Positions 35,124 to 44,381 of a stretch of 64,000 nt of DNA are shown here, one piece after another (within the stretch, counting starts at the first letter, position 1; each line of letters starts with the position of its first letter). The DNA is taken from assembly GCF_038022665.1 (NCBI RefSeq), contig NZ_CP150629.1:2772480-2836479 (forward strand), written 5' to 3'. A program made the translations under genes and the position numbers. Origin of the DNA: Methanolobus sp. WCC4. GTDB taxonomy: Archaea; Halobacteriota; Methanosarcinia; Methanosarcinales; Methanosarcinaceae. The notes beneath the pieces are model-generated. The model made no database searches. It was not told where the DNA came from and saw only the letters and a list, made by a program, of their open reading frames with translations.

Positions 35124-36333
35124 CTTTCTTGTAGAATATCAACAGGACTATCAGTAAGAGTATCAGGAACAATGGCAGGCCGAAGGCAACAACAGCAACC
35201 AGACCAAGTGAAACTGCCAATTCAACCAGTAATTCTGCTATACTCTTACCATCCTCGTCATCACCATCAAGGATATCCTCAATGATATCTTCAGGATCAG
35301 GGACAGAAGGAATATCATTATCCGGGTCATCATAGCCACTGGAACCATCCTCTTTTGTTTCATCGGTGATACCATAGATAATGTAGTTGCAGGTATTGAT
35401 GTCAGAATCAAGTTCTACCTCGCCGTCATCATAGTCATAGCCGAACTGTGCCGGATAAGCATCATTGAAAAATGTTTCATAGTCATCAGCAAGTACCTTT
35501 ACAGAATATCGGCCAAATGGGAGGTTTTCAAAGGTCTTCGTACCGTCACTGCCGAGATAAACGGACTGTTGATACACCTGACCATCTTTGAGCAATTGAA
35601 CGGAACAGGGTAAAGCCTTCAGGTTGTCAAGGACCGTTACGGTCAGGGTTGCAGTGGTAGCACCTGGATCAGGTATAGTGACATGAACAAAAGCCCTGTC
35701 AGTATCATAGAACACCTGATCGGTTGGTATCGGAGAATCTATACCGAGTGATTCCTGAACAGTATAATCATACGTGTTACCAGCCTCGATACCCCACCCA
35801 CTTGGATAATATCTCAGTGTGGTGGTCCACGTTTCCCCATAGTCCCAGTTTCCAGAAACTGTCTGTTTCGTCTTGTAGGAATCAAGTAGACCGAAATCAG
35901 TATCATCGGATTCAGGCAGGCCATTGTACATCACAAGTCTTGCCTTTGTGACCTCCGGGTATTTGTTCCAAATACTATCAGGGAAATACAGGTCATTCTG
36001 CTGTTTGAAGGTTATTTCCTTATATTCAGATAGATAGTCAATGGTAAAACTGATGTCGTTGGATTGAGAGGAACCTTCTATACCATAGATGTTCATTGCA
36101 GAGCCGGTATCCTTGAAATAATACCATGGATAGTCAATGACGTGCATCCTGACACCCTGCTCATCCGTGACCATCTTGTGAATAGGACCAAAAAGGCCAT
36201 CACGATAAACTATGTCTACCTCGGTATCGCCTGAAGGAACATAAGACTGTACAGAAAGAGAAGGCAGCACAATGGATGCCACTAAAAGGACAAGTAGTAA
36301 TTTTACAATTCCCTGACGCTTTTTTGCATCCAT
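35104..36333 (-). CDS. Large secreted, C-terminally anchored spike-type protein
   Basis: 409 residues from the ATG at 36333, preceded by GGAG and one base from the upstream stop; a 43-residue upstream extension overlaps the neighbour and lacks support. Signal peptide (IVKLLLVLLVASIVLPSLSV), a ~230-residue beta domain, a carboxypeptidase-regulatory/PEGA-like module (about 245-310: KALPCSVQLLKDGQVYQQS and FGRYSVKVLADDYE), acidic linker, TM, basic tail KKGEKDDK. Together with the 194-residue neighbour it looks like a two-component virion surface complex (inference). Confidence 0.62.
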   Translation of the reverse strand: MDAKKRQGIVKLLLVLLVASIVLPSLSVQSYVPSGDTEVDIVYRDGLFGPIHKMVTDEQGVRMHVIDYPWYYFKDTGSAMNIYGIEGSSQSNDISFTIDYLSEYKEITFKQQNDLYFPDSIWNKYPEVTKARLVMYNGLPESDDTDFGLLDSYKTKQTVSGNWDYGETWTTTLRYYPSGWGIEAGNTYDYTVQESLGIDSPIPTDQVFYDTDRAFVHVTIPDPGATTATLTVTVLDNLKALPCSVQLLKDGQVYQQSVYLGSDGTKTFENLPFGRYSVKVLADDYETFFNDAYPAQFGYDYDDGEVELDSDINTCNYIIYGITDETKEDGSSGYDDPDNDIPSVPDPEDIIEDILDGDDEDGKSIAELLVELAVSLGLVAVVAFGLPLFLILLLIVLLIFYKKGEKDDK

Positions 36334-36334
36334 G

Positions 36335-36547
36335 TTAATTCTCCAGTGCGAATTTACCGGCAATGAGCAATTCGACCGAATTAAGGACGGAATCACCAAG
36401 GAGATTAGCCATATCGCCCACAATTGGGACATTGGCAACTGTACTATCGGCAGCCAGTTCAAGCAGGACGGCTACAATGAAAACACCAAGCAAGAATTTT
36501 TCCTGCCGGTCTATCTTACCTTCACTTTTCTTCTTATCTGTCATCAT
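36335..36547 (-). CDS. 70-residue small membrane protein
   Basis: Start set at the MM pair overlapping the CPBP stop. Charged N terminus (MMTDKKKSEGKIDRQEK), TM FLLGVFIVAVLLELAADS, then a second amphipathic segment NLLGDSVLNSVELLIAGKF. Similar size and charge layout to the other small proteins of the operon; possible coat component. Confidence 0.55.
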   Translation of the reverse strand: MMTDKKKSEGKIDRQEKFLLGVFIVAVLLELAADSTVANVPIVGDMANLLGDSVLNSVELLIAGKFALEN

Positions 36548-37188
36548 ATGACCCCCAGAATGGTAAGGGAACCAGCTATCACTACTACATTCCATGAAGT
36601 GTGAAGACCGGCTGAAGCAAGGGGATATCCTTTGTCCCAGATGTACTGCATGGCAAGTGCAAAGAAGAATGCAGTTATCAGGAAAGTTATGTTAAAATCG
36701 GAAACCCAGACATGGAACAGGGAAAAGGCAATTGCTGAGAACAATCGAGCGTTGCCTTCGGTCATCTTCATCTTGCCTGTCTGGAAGGCTTTAACGATGG
36801 CACCCCTGAAGGTGAGTTCTTCGTTCAGGCCGATGATCGTCTCAGCGATTATGAGAAGGCCAAGTGTACCAAAACCTGCAAGATTGCTTGACCCACTTAT
36901 ACCAAATTCGGAGAATATGAAAAGACCGGCAACGAAACCGACACCCCACTGTATCAGGCCATCTAAAAGGCTGATATCATAGAGTGGGTTCTTCTGGTCG
37001 AGTACGCTGAACGAGAATGACATCATCAGGAAGTAAACCATGAACATCATGGTTATAGAATCATCGTGCCAGAGATGGTCAGCAGAGACAAGGAAGAAGA
37101 GCATACCCACTACCAGAAAAGCGGCTATGCTTACCCTGTCAAGTCTCTTCAGGGAGAATACTTCACGATAGTAGGATGTGATACTCAT
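36544..37188 (-). CDS. CPBP-family intramembrane protease (CAAX/ABI-type)
   Basis: 214 residues, six or more TM helices. The glutamate-type protease motifs are present: NEELTFRG (EExxxR), FSLFHVW and SAGLHTSWN (HxxxN/B). In cells such enzymes cleave prenylated or membrane proteins or act in bacteriocin immunity. Here it lies inside the block encoding the probable virion membrane proteins and overlaps both neighbours, so processing of virion proteins or superinfection immunity is possible (inference). Catalytic residues look intact. Confidence 0.8.
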   Translation of the reverse strand: MSITSYYREVFSLKRLDRVSIAAFLVVGMLFFLVSADHLWHDDSITMMFMVYFLMMSFSFSVLDQKNPLYDISLLDGLIQWGVGFVAGLFIFSEFGISGSSNLAGFGTLGLLIIAETIIGLNEELTFRGAIVKAFQTGKMKMTEGNARLFSAIAFSLFHVWVSDFNITFLITAFFFALAMQYIWDKGYPLASAGLHTSWNVVVIAGSLTILGVI

Positions 37189-37355
37189 GCAGCAAGACCC
37201 TCGATTACTATGCCGATGACCAGCCAGAGAATGAAACTCAAGACGACGAATTCGACGGGTTTGACATGCTCTTCTTTAAAACCAATTTCTAAGATCAGGT
37301 CTTCTACTGGATTCTTAGAGGTTTTATTTTTAGTAACAGTTCTTTTCTTACTCAA
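37185..37355 (-). CDS. 56-residue single-TM protein
   Basis: TTG start overlapping the end of the upstream gene (TTGAGTAA) and stop overlapping the next ATG (ATGA), so it fills the gap exactly. Basic N terminus (MSKKRTVTKNKTSKN), C-terminal TM FVVLSFILWLVIGIVIE ending GLAA. Tail-anchored small protein; coat-type candidate. Confidence 0.55.
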   Translation of the reverse strand: MSKKRTVTKNKTSKNPVEDLILEIGFKEEHVKPVEFVVLSFILWLVIGIVIEGLAA

Positions 37356-38688
37356 CGACGATCGCCCCCGACCAATCTACTATGTCAAAACCGATCATAT
37401 CAGATAATCCAAGGTGGATACCTGAAGCGATTGGAATACGGAGCCAGCCACGAGTTGCCATCTTGAAGATACCAGGAACATGTTCCGCTTCATAGGACTC
37501 TTCGACCCCATCGACAACCTTCTCGACATCCTCGGATATCTGCTCGAGGTCTTCGGTTATCTTCTCGACAAGCTCATCAATTGTATTGATAGGACCATCA
37601 GAAGGAGATGACGAATCATTATCGTCATCATCGTTTTCATCGGATGGAGATGAATAGGAACCACCTGAAGAACTATCGTCGCCACTATCAGAAGGTGGTA
37701 TATAAGGATTGTAAATTGTTGATCCAAAAGGTGCTGCTTCGATTATTCCACCAGAATCAATACAAAGGAATCCACCACCCTTACATGTTGCATATACCAA
37801 ACCATCGTCAGCAACCACAACGTCTAAAAACCAATTTCTATAATCATTATATGGTTCTGCACCGGCACCCGAATATGTCAATAAATTCGTGATAGAAGTA
37901 GTTGACGAATTACGATACTCAACTACACTTAAAGGGGATGAACTGAACGATTTTGCCATCTCATAAACATAATCACCATTAGTCAATTGAATAGCATGAG
38001 CGGTATCGTCTGGATAAGTAGATGTATATGTTTTCAAAGTATCAGCAACAGATGAAGATGTTAGATTATATTCAATTAAACTAATATCTGAATTAGAAGT
38101 AGAAAACATACCAGCAAGAATCAAACCATCTTGGTATAGTGACAAACGATAACTTGGCTCACTTGAATACAAAGCAGGCAAACCAGCAGTTATCTGAGAA
38201 GATGTATAATAAGGAGATGACAATTTGAATATTTTTTTATTAGAACCCGATGCATATATATTATCGTTGGCATCAACAACAATATCGACAACACCGGCAT
38301 CAAGAGTATAAAGTGTTTCAAAGTATGAACTGTCGGTATAATAATCAAGTTCAGATGTGAAACGATCAACCATCGTAACATTACCATTAGAAAAACCCAA
38401 AACAATGTTACCATCCATCGTCAATCCAACGTCTACCAAACCGGTCATGTTAGTTATCAGCAATTCCTTCGTGGCATCTTCAACCGGTAACGCTGGATAA
38501 AAAGCCCATACCTCATCTGTGCCCTCATTTGTATAGATGATTCTAGAATCATCATAATCATAGACCATATCAACAGCAGCTTCCCCGCTAAAATATGTCA
38601 AATATGATACTCCACCGCCTGTCGAATAACCGGCTGATGCAACCGGAACAAGCATCGTCAACAAAACTAAAAACATGACATTCTTCAA
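37348..38688 (-). CDS. Secreted beta-propeller-like surface protein
   Basis: 446 residues. Signal peptide (VMFLVLLTMLVPVASA). Residues about 20-320 carry repeated strand patterns (GLVDVGLTMDGNIVLGFSNG; AGVVDIVVDANDNIYASGSN; VVADDGLVYATCKGG) like a WD40/YVTN propeller. An Asp/Ser-rich linker (about 330-365), a short coiled coil (DELVEKITEDLEQISEDVEK) and an amphipathic C terminus follow. No classical TM at the end, so it may be tethered through partners. The codons are more AT-rich than in neighbours. A receptor-binding or surface virion protein is inferred. Confidence 0.6.
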   Translation of the reverse strand: MKNVMFLVLLTMLVPVASAGYSTGGGVSYLTYFSGEAAVDMVYDYDDSRIIYTNEGTDEVWAFYPALPVEDATKELLITNMTGLVDVGLTMDGNIVLGFSNGNVTMVDRFTSELDYYTDSSYFETLYTLDAGVVDIVVDANDNIYASGSNKKIFKLSSPYYTSSQITAGLPALYSSEPSYRLSLYQDGLILAGMFSTSNSDISLIEYNLTSSSVADTLKTYTSTYPDDTAHAIQLTNGDYVYEMAKSFSSSPLSVVEYRNSSTTSITNLLTYSGAGAEPYNDYRNWFLDVVVADDGLVYATCKGGGFLCIDSGGIIEAAPFGSTIYNPYIPPSDSGDDSSSGGSYSSPSDENDDDDNDSSSPSDGPINTIDELVEKITEDLEQISEDVEKVVDGVEESYEAEHVPGIFKMATRGWLRIPIASGIHLGLSDMIGFDIVDWSGAIVVE

Positions 38689-38723
38689 ATCACCAGCTCC
38701 TATCTTCCAGTAATTGAATCAAC

Positions 38724-38756
38724 AAAAAAATGGAAGGGAGAGGGGATAATCCTCTC
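38724..38756 (-). terminator. Terminator after the 255-residue structural gene
   Basis: On the minus strand, arms GAGAGG and CCTCTC (plus-strand 38738-38743 and 38751-38756) are followed by a seven-T run (38724-38730). It directly follows the stop at 38755, isolating this gene's transcript from the rest of the operon. Confidence 0.6.
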
Positions 38757-39522
38757 AGATAGCTTCTATCCTGATAAGGTTCACAGTGAACTTTTCTTCA
38801 TCAGCACCTTCGACATTTACAGTGACCGGGATGCTGCTGAGGTCATCCATCTTGATGACACCACCAGTTGAAACATTCCAGGACACTTCTATGCTTCTGG
38901 TACCGGTTGAAGTTGTCCATTCGTACTTCTCACTGTCTTCCTCGCCATCGACATAGACCACCGGATTGTCGGTGTCGGTTGTCCTGACGACGATTGGATA
39001 GTATTCATCGCCGGATGCATCGGCAAGACCAGATGCAGCGGCTGTGATAAGTGAATGACCGACATCCTGGGTGGATGAGAAACTACCGTCGTCCTCGGCT
39101 GTGATGGTCATGACGAACTCAATGGATTCGTCGTCAGATGGTGTTGTCAGTACACCGGTATTGGTGAAGTTGAGAAGTTCGACAGAGTTACCTGCTGTAT
39201 CCTTTGTCTTCAGGAGGAAGGTGGATGTTGAACCATCGTCGGATACTTCAGCATCGACAGGAATTGATATCACACCATCGTCCTTATCGAAGTTATTATC
39301 AGCATCCGCAAGGGTGTTATTATCTGCGACGACACTAACGAAAGCACTGTCAAGTGCCATATCTACGCTCATTACCGATCCCGCTTCGGTTGCCTTTGAC
39401 AGGTCGATATGTCCTGTATAGACACCGGCAGCAAATAGACCAACAACGATTATTACCAGCCATGCCTTACCAGACAGGCCAAAATAAACTGTTTCTTCAT
39501 CTTTGTTTCCTTTAGGTGACAT
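38755..39522 (-). CDS. Signal-anchored beta-rich protein, leading candidate for the major virion protein
   Basis: 255 residues from the ATG giving MSPKGNKDEETVYFG, with an AAAGGAG ribosome site; a 29-residue upstream reading has no site. One N-terminal TM (AWLVIIVVGLFAAGVYTGHI), then a ~215-residue Asp/Ser/Thr-rich, Cys-free ectodomain of regular beta strands (AGSVMSVDMALDSAFVSVVA; VEVSWNVSTGG-like ending EEKFTVNLIRIEAI). Uniquely in the operon it has its own spacing on both sides: a TATA-like element near 39566-39577, a strong ribosome site, and a terminator right after the stop. This suggests very high expression. No family recognised. Confidence 0.6.
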   Translation of the reverse strand: MSPKGNKDEETVYFGLSGKAWLVIIVVGLFAAGVYTGHIDLSKATEAGSVMSVDMALDSAFVSVVADNNTLADADNNFDKDDGVISIPVDAEVSDDGSTSTFLLKTKDTAGNSVELLNFTNTGVLTTPSDDESIEFVMTITAEDDGSFSSTQDVGHSLITAAASGLADASGDEYYPIVVRTTDTDNPVVYVDGEEDSEKYEWTTSTGTRSIEVSWNVSTGGVIKMDDLSSIPVTVNVEGADEEKFTVNLIRIEAI

Positions 39523-39621
39523 AAGTACACTCCTTTTAGAGTTCTTACACCTAATTGAACATGAGATAATAAATACTAGAAGTGTGACAGAATGGTGCCA
39601 AACTGTCACAGCATAGCGATT

Positions 39622-40259
39622 TTAAGAAGAAGATTTAAACTGACTATCTATCAAAGGGAACAGTTCTTCGAACAGTCCTCGAGGTATCCTTGCACGTTCT
39701 ACGGATCCTGGCAAACCCTGCGTACCAGTCTTGCTACCTCTTGGAGCACGTTCATGATGACAATCAGGATTGCCATTTCTACATGACTTTGAATTCCAGT
39801 CTCGTAGGTTGGTCCAGACCCATGTAGGTTTAGCTCGGGTATCCCCATACTGGCAATACCAGACATTGTGTCTGATGGCTTCGTAAGAGGAAAGGAACCA
39901 CGAAAGGCGACCGTGTGGATTCTCAATGAAGTAGATAGCTTCTGGATGGTCAGCTATCACACGCTTGCAGACATCGACTATCTGCAAGGAGATATGAGCA
40001 TCAAGGGTCTTAGGTCTGCGGTGGCAGTCCCAGTGAGTATTCCCTGAACCCATGCTGAAGCACCGGCATTCAGGAGACATCCATATGATATCGGCTTCGG
40101 CAAGTTTCCGTTCCAGAATATCAGGGAACGGCTTTGTGAGGTCGTGGACCAGATCGGGATGATGGATAGGGTCATTATCCACTGTGAACGTGGAATGACC
40201 AAGTATCCTGGCATATCCGAGAAGGATTCATCCCCGGAGAACAATTCAACGGTATTCAT
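39622..40259 (-). pseudogene. Phage-type C5-cytosine DNA methylase, frameshifted
   Basis: The reading starts MNTVELFSGDESFSDM (motif I, SAM site) from 40259 and is lost after about 16 codons. One base shift restores ARILGHSTFTVDNDPIHHPD and continues to 39622 with SPECRCFS (the PC motif region, here with SPEC), FIENPHGRLS (ENV-like motif), WTNL and the C-terminal ARIPRGLFEEL. The total of about 212 residues is normal for phage-borne C5 methylases. The break lies near 40205-40215 and looks like loss of one base. It is a pseudogene, a sequencing error or a programmed shift. Its ATG overlaps the previous stop. Confidence 0.75.
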
Positions 40260-40423
40260 TATTCATCCACCAGTTCAAAATCTGATTCATTCTCAATAGG
40301 ACAAACAAGGTCAGGATCATCCAATCTGACGAACTGCGTATAGCAACAATATTTAGACCTATCACCAGTATCACGATTCACATAAGTTGCAGTATGTCTG
40401 CAATGAGGACAATGTTTATTCAT
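40259..40423 (-). CDS. 54-residue zinc-binding protein
   Basis: MNKHCPHCRHTATYVNRDTG followed by KYCCYTQF and a later Cys; a CxxC...CC zinc-finger look. Its TAA overlaps the methylase ATG and its start overlaps the next upstream gene by eight nt. Confidence 0.55.
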   Translation of the reverse strand: MNKHCPHCRHTATYVNRDTGDRSKYCCYTQFVRLDDPDLVCPIENESDFELVDE

Positions 40424-40610
40424 CTTTCACTACCCCAATTCCCGATATATTGACGTCTGGCAAAGGACAATGCGAAGGAATAACATGTGGCAAACAACAA
40501 CCACTCGCTCCAAGTTCCCTATCATTTTTCGTACAATAAGGAACCCTCACTGACATATACCGTCCAAATGGACAAGAAACACAACTTCTAATCTCAAGAA
40601 CTCTTACCAT
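40416..40610 (-). CDS. 64-residue Cys-rich zinc-type protein
   Basis: Three Cys pairs: SCVSCPFG, YCTKN and GCCLPH with SHCP; a probable multi-zinc small protein. Three bases from the Hel308 stop. Function unknown. Confidence 0.55.
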   Translation of the reverse strand: MVRVLEIRSCVSCPFGRYMSVRVPYCTKNDRELGASGCCLPHVIPSHCPLPDVNISGIGVVKDE

Positions 40611-40613
40611 ATT

Positions 40614-42767
40614 TCACACCTTTACCTTCATTTTGTTCTTCATGGAGATATCATCAAAGACCTTGATAGCGAGGTTAGGACCTATCAAGGCGGTGATGGT
40701 ATCCATTCCGGCAGTTTCCACATCGTCGATGTTCTGGAAACCGGATTCGTAGAGGACACGGGCACGTGAGCGACCGATTCCCCGGATATCTACGAGGTCC
40801 TTGAGTTCTGGGCGTATTCCGTACTGTAGTCGCTTCTCAAGAAGTGGTGTGACATCTGGCCATTTGATGTCAGGGAGGGTCGAGAGGACTGATATAGCGT
40901 GCATGAGCCAGCAGGCTATTCCTGCAAAGACATGGACATCACCTTCGCCTACGTTGTATTTGCGAGTGATGTATTCGACCGAGCGTTCGTTTATCCAGTC
41001 AAGGACGAGCACGGCAGTCTTTACTTCGGCAAGGAAGAACTCATAGTCAGTGGCCTTGAAGGGACTGGGGATATCGACAAGCTCATCTTTGTGCTCGATC
41101 ACAAAATCATTGAGTCCTTCATAGTCCTTTGAGCGCAGGTAGAGAAGTCTCATATCGGGCGTACGGCAGACAAGATGCAGTAATGTGAGGTCGGTGACGT
41201 ATCGGGCTTTTTCAAGACCTTCGACGATGAGAGCAGCCGACAGAGGGTCGATATAGAGGGTAGTTACCATCTTACCGAGTGAGGTAGGAACAAATCCTTT
41301 ATCGCCCTGGTCGTCGAGCATTCGGTGTTCTACAAGGAAATCAAGGCATTCATCAACTATTGCCTTCAGGTCATCAGTACCGTTCTGATGAGCGAAGAAG
41401 GTCGAACCCATGAAAGACATGAGTCCGTCACGAGTACCGGCTATACCGTGTACTATCGTGGATAACACATGAGTACGCAGGGCGTTCTCGGTGCCGAGCT
41501 TGGAGGTTATGTCTTCGGCATCTGCATGTATATAGTTGGCAAAGAGTGACTTGACCTCATCTTCTGACCTTGCCATGATCACGGATTCACCATAGGGGTC
41601 AAGATGAGGACGACCGGCACGGCCTGCCATCTGTTTATAATCGAGTACCGGTATGGGTTCCATACCGAAGTTAGGGTCATATCTTTTGTAGTTCCTGACA
41701 ATAACCCTTCTGGCAGGCAGGTTAAGACCGGCTGCAAGGGTAGGGGTACTACATATGACCTTGATGAGGTTGTCCTTGAAACCGTTCTCGACTATCCGTC
41801 GATGTTTGACGTTAAGACCGGCATGATGGAAGGCTACGCCGTTCCTGACACACTCGGCAAGACTATATGTGATATCGGACTCGCCAAATTCTATTATCTG
41901 AAGTACAAGGTCCTCAAGTGCTTTACTGGTTTCAGGATCAAGGGTTTCAGCTACCACAGGTCCGGCTTTTTTAGCAAAGCCCACACAGTTACGACGGCTG
42001 CTTTCAAAGACAAGGCACTGACCATCGTCTGACAGAGTATCGAGCAGGACGTTGAGAGAGCTATCGTCTGTCCTGGCTTCTATTGCCTTGAAGGAGTTAC
42101 GAAAATCGATACCACTGCCATAGAACACACCTTCGTGCAGTGTTGTGGGTCGCCATTCACTGATAACAAGGCCAGCATCGAGCCAGTCAGCTATATCACC
42201 GGCATTACCTACTGTTGCAGAGAGAGCTATTATCTGGCATTCAGGGTTAAGTTCCATGAGCTTTGTGAGTGTGATCTCAAGGGTAGGACCACGGTTAGCA
42301 GAATTGAGCAAATGGACCTCATCGACGACAATTGTTGTGATATCCGACATCCATGATGTCCGATTGCGTAGGAGAGAGTCGGTTTTTTCTGACGTAGCTA
42401 CTATGATATCGTTGGAACCCAACCATTCATCACGATAATCGAAGTCACCTGTTGATATGCCTACCCGGATACCATTCTCTTTTATCCCTATAGAGGAAAA
42501 TTCCCGGAACCTGTTATACTTCTCGCTTGCCAGTGCCCGAAGCGGTACTATGTAGAGAGCTTTGCCACCTTTTGAGATAGACTTGAGCATTGCCAGTTCT
42601 GCAAGCAAGGTCTTCCCGGATGCAGTGGGTATGGCTGCAAGTACGTTCCAGCCATTAAGAAGGCCGCTTTCTATGGCTTCAGACTGTGGAGGATAGAGTT
42701 CTTCTATACCAGAATCTATGTAGAAGTTCCTGACATCTGCAGGAAGGTCTAGAGACTTAATCAGCAT
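40614..42767 (-). CDS. Hel308-type superfamily 2 DNA helicase carried by the element
   Basis: 717 residues from the ATG giving [16 protein letters not shown]. Motif [10 protein letters not shown], motif Ia [10 protein letters not shown], motif [10 protein letters not shown] (DEVH), motif III SATVGN, motif [17 protein letters not shown]-like, motif [11 protein letters not shown]. The winged-helix/ratchet region is present, as is the C-terminal helix-hairpin-helix [19 protein letters not shown]. Hel308 unwinds forked DNA 3'-5' at stalled forks in archaea. Hosts keep a chromosomal copy, so an element copy likely serves its own replication. It overlaps the UVR-motif gene by 11 nt. Complete domains and no frame breaks. 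Confidence 0.9.
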   Translation of the reverse strand: MLIKSLDLPADVRNFYIDSGIEELYPPQSEAIESGLLNGWNVLAAIPTASGKTLLAELAMLKSISKGGKALYIVPLRALASEKYNRFREFSSIGIKENGIRVGISTGDFDYRDEWLGSNDIIVATSEKTDSLLRNRTSWMSDITTIVVDEVHLLNSANRGPTLEITLTKLMELNPECQIIALSATVGNAGDIADWLDAGLVISEWRPTTLHEGVFYGSGIDFRNSFKAIEARTDDSSLNVLLDTLSDDGQCLVFESSRRNCVGFAKKAGPVVAETLDPETSKALEDLVLQIIEFGESDITYSLAECVRNGVAFHHAGLNVKHRRIVENGFKDNLIKVICSTPTLAAGLNLPARRVIVRNYKRYDPNFGMEPIPVLDYKQMAGRAGRPHLDPYGESVIMARSEDEVKSLFANYIHADAEDITSKLGTENALRTHVLSTIVHGIAGTRDGLMSFMGSTFFAHQNGTDDLKAIVDECLDFLVEHRMLDDQGDKGFVPTSLGKMVTTLYIDPLSAALIVEGLEKARYVTDLTLLHLVCRTPDMRLLYLRSKDYEGLNDFVIEHKDELVDIPSPFKATDYEFFLAEVKTAVLVLDWINERSVEYITRKYNVGEGDVHVFAGIACWLMHAISVLSTLPDIKWPDVTPLLEKRLQYGIRPELKDLVDIRGIGRSRARVLYESGFQNIDDVETAGMDTITALIGPNLAIKVFDDISMKNKMKVKV

Positions 42768-43047
42768 TGGAATCACCACAATTGAAATATCCACGAATAT
42801 CATCCAATATACGAGAAACCCTAGCAAGTTCATCTATACGTCTACGGAGATCCCCGGCACGTTCGAAATCACCGTCTTCACATGCAACAATTAATAGAAA
42901 CAACAATCTTTTCCTTTCACGACCAACAGACTGCAGAACACTATTATAATCATCTAGAGTTACACTATCAAAGATAGAATCCGTTAGAGGAGAACCATCA
43001 TAAACTATAGCAGATTCAGAATCATAATCACATTCCATGATAACCAC
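42757..43047 (-). CDS. 96-residue protein with a UVR motif
   Basis: The C-terminal half has [20 protein letters not shown], the UvrB/UvrC interaction (UVR) helical hairpin. The N-terminal half is unrecognised. UVR motifs mediate protein-protein contact with UvrB, UvrC or Clp partners. Coupled to Hel308 by an 11-nt overlap, so a helicase adaptor or host-repair decoy is possible (inference). Host uvrB lies 18 kb away. Confidence 0.6.
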   Translation of the reverse strand: MVIMECDYDSESAIVYDGSPLTDSIFDSVTLDDYNSVLQSVGRERKRLLFLLIVACEDGDFERAGDLRRRIDELARVSRILDDIRGYFNCGDSNAD

Positions 43048-43395
43048 CTAAAAGATATTCTGTTCCATGACGAGACATATTGTTCGAAGATTGCTGAAGG
43101 TTGCCAGCAGACCTATCATCATTACGGAGTTCTTTGTGAATCGCCAGTATCCAGGATAGTTCCTACACATCCGATAAACGATGTAGAACAATACCATGAA
43201 CAGTGCTTTCAGGAATACCAATGCGATATACCCGAAATGGTCGAAGATGCAGCAAAGGACCGGATTGCCTTCATAGAACATACCTGTCCACAGGGCAGTG
43301 ATTGTGGTTGCAGTATCACCGTAAATGAATAATACAAATATGAACCATATCTCACTGAGGAAATCACTGTTTTTGATTTGTGCCAGCAGGTACAT
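43048..43395 (-). CDS. Three-TM membrane protein (DUF5658-like)
   Basis: About 115 residues; the start shown is the second Met (MYLLAQIKNS), since the first (43407) lies deeper in the upstream gene. TMs around residues 15-32, 45-75 and 90-108. The segment GDTATTITALWTGMFYEGNP resembles the DUF5658 opening (D-x-x-T-T, then E-x-N-P). Function unknown. Abuts the UVR gene. Confidence 0.55.
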   Translation of the reverse strand: MYLLAQIKNSDFLSEIWFIFVLFIYGDTATTITALWTGMFYEGNPVLCCIFDHFGYIALVFLKALFMVLFYIVYRMCRNYPGYWRFTKNSVMMIGLLATFSNLRTICLVMEQNIF

Positions 43396-43630
43396 CTTCA
43401 CCACCATTACCGAATATCATTTTTTTGAACTCTTCCACTGCTTCAAGACCTAGGTCCCTCTTCTCACGGTGTCGGGGAGGTATTTCACCAAGCTCTACGA
43501 GATGATTAGTGTAGAATTCCACAGACCTGATTATTGCATCAGTACCGGTTATGTTCTTAGATACAGCTATCCTGTCAATATCCTCGTGTGTGCCGTCTGG
43601 AAGACGGACATGTTTTCTATCATTCGCCAT
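43364..43630 (-). CDS. Small RHH-like DNA-binding protein
   Basis: 88 residues from the Met giving MANDRKHVRLPDGTHEDIDR; an upstream start would add ten. The pattern KHVRLPDGTHEDIDRIAVSK then GTDAIIRSVEFYTNHL matches ribbon-helix-helix (strand, helix, helix) followed by an acidic tail. A possible regulator of the leftward operon. Confidence 0.6.
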   Translation of the reverse strand: MANDRKHVRLPDGTHEDIDRIAVSKNITGTDAIIRSVEFYTNHLVELGEIPPRHREKRDLGLEAVEEFKKMIFGNGGEDVPAGTNQKQ

Positions 43631-44381
43631 CGTCAGACCACCCATCGAAATTTTCATCATATTTTGGATTATTAACTTGCTTAATTACCGGAGCAACTGA
43701 CTCAATGCGCTTCAAAGATTCAACGGCAACATCGATCTTATTGTGCAGGCTGTTAAAACCGGCATGAGAGTGTACAAGGTCAACCATACGATTGAATCCG
43801 TTCTGATACGAATTCGAGAGTACTGTGTAATACTCGACCTGGGCAGAATTTATGGCAGACTCCTTATCAAGACCATTTTTAAAGCAGGAACTGACCTGAT
43901 CACCGAGCAGCACGAGCTTAGTACCGGGTCTGAATATCATACCGTGTGGAATTGAACGTGGTTTGAACTCTGTACGAATCAAGCGGTCCTGACCGACCTC
44001 TACTACATGGTCCTTCGGACAGACAATTGCGATATTTCCTTCATAGACCAGACCATCATGATTACAGCCGTTCCCATAGTAGATATTGAAAGAAAGAACT
44101 CCGGCATGTGTGCTGTGGGTGATGCCTGACCAGGAGAAGGTACCTTTCTCGGTCAGTAGCTGGGGTGACATCCTTCTGCAATAGTCCTCTATATCCTCTT
44201 CATCCTCATGAAAATGAAGGAAGAGAAGCCAGAAGCATGAACCTATGGTAGCCCATGTGATGAGCTTGTCAGTGAGTATGAGAGGAAGGTCAGCACGGAA
44301 CAGACCTATCAGACCCCAGTAGTAGGCAAGGACTGCTAATGAGATGTTCTTTCCACTGAACTCAGGTAGTTGCAGGGACAT
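43620..44381 (-). CDS. Unknown 253-residue membrane protein
   Basis: Two N-terminal TM helices (ISLAVLAYYWGLIGLF and ITWATIGSCFWLLFLHF), then a ~195-residue domain with beta strands (YGNGCNHDGLVYEGNIAIVC) and helices (SNSYQNGFNRMVDLVHSHAG). Ends in an acidic tail. Not recognised. Overlaps both neighbours. Confidence 0.58.
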   Translation of the reverse strand: MSLQLPEFSGKNISLAVLAYYWGLIGLFRADLPLILTDKLITWATIGSCFWLLFLHFHEDEEDIEDYCRRMSPQLLTEKGTFSWSGITHSTHAGVLSFNIYYGNGCNHDGLVYEGNIAIVCPKDHVVEVGQDRLIRTEFKPRSIPHGMIFRPGTKLVLLGDQVSSCFKNGLDKESAINSAQVEYYTVLSNSYQNGFNRMVDLVHSHAGFNSLHNKIDVAVESLKRIESVAPVIKQVNNPKYDENFDGWSDDGE

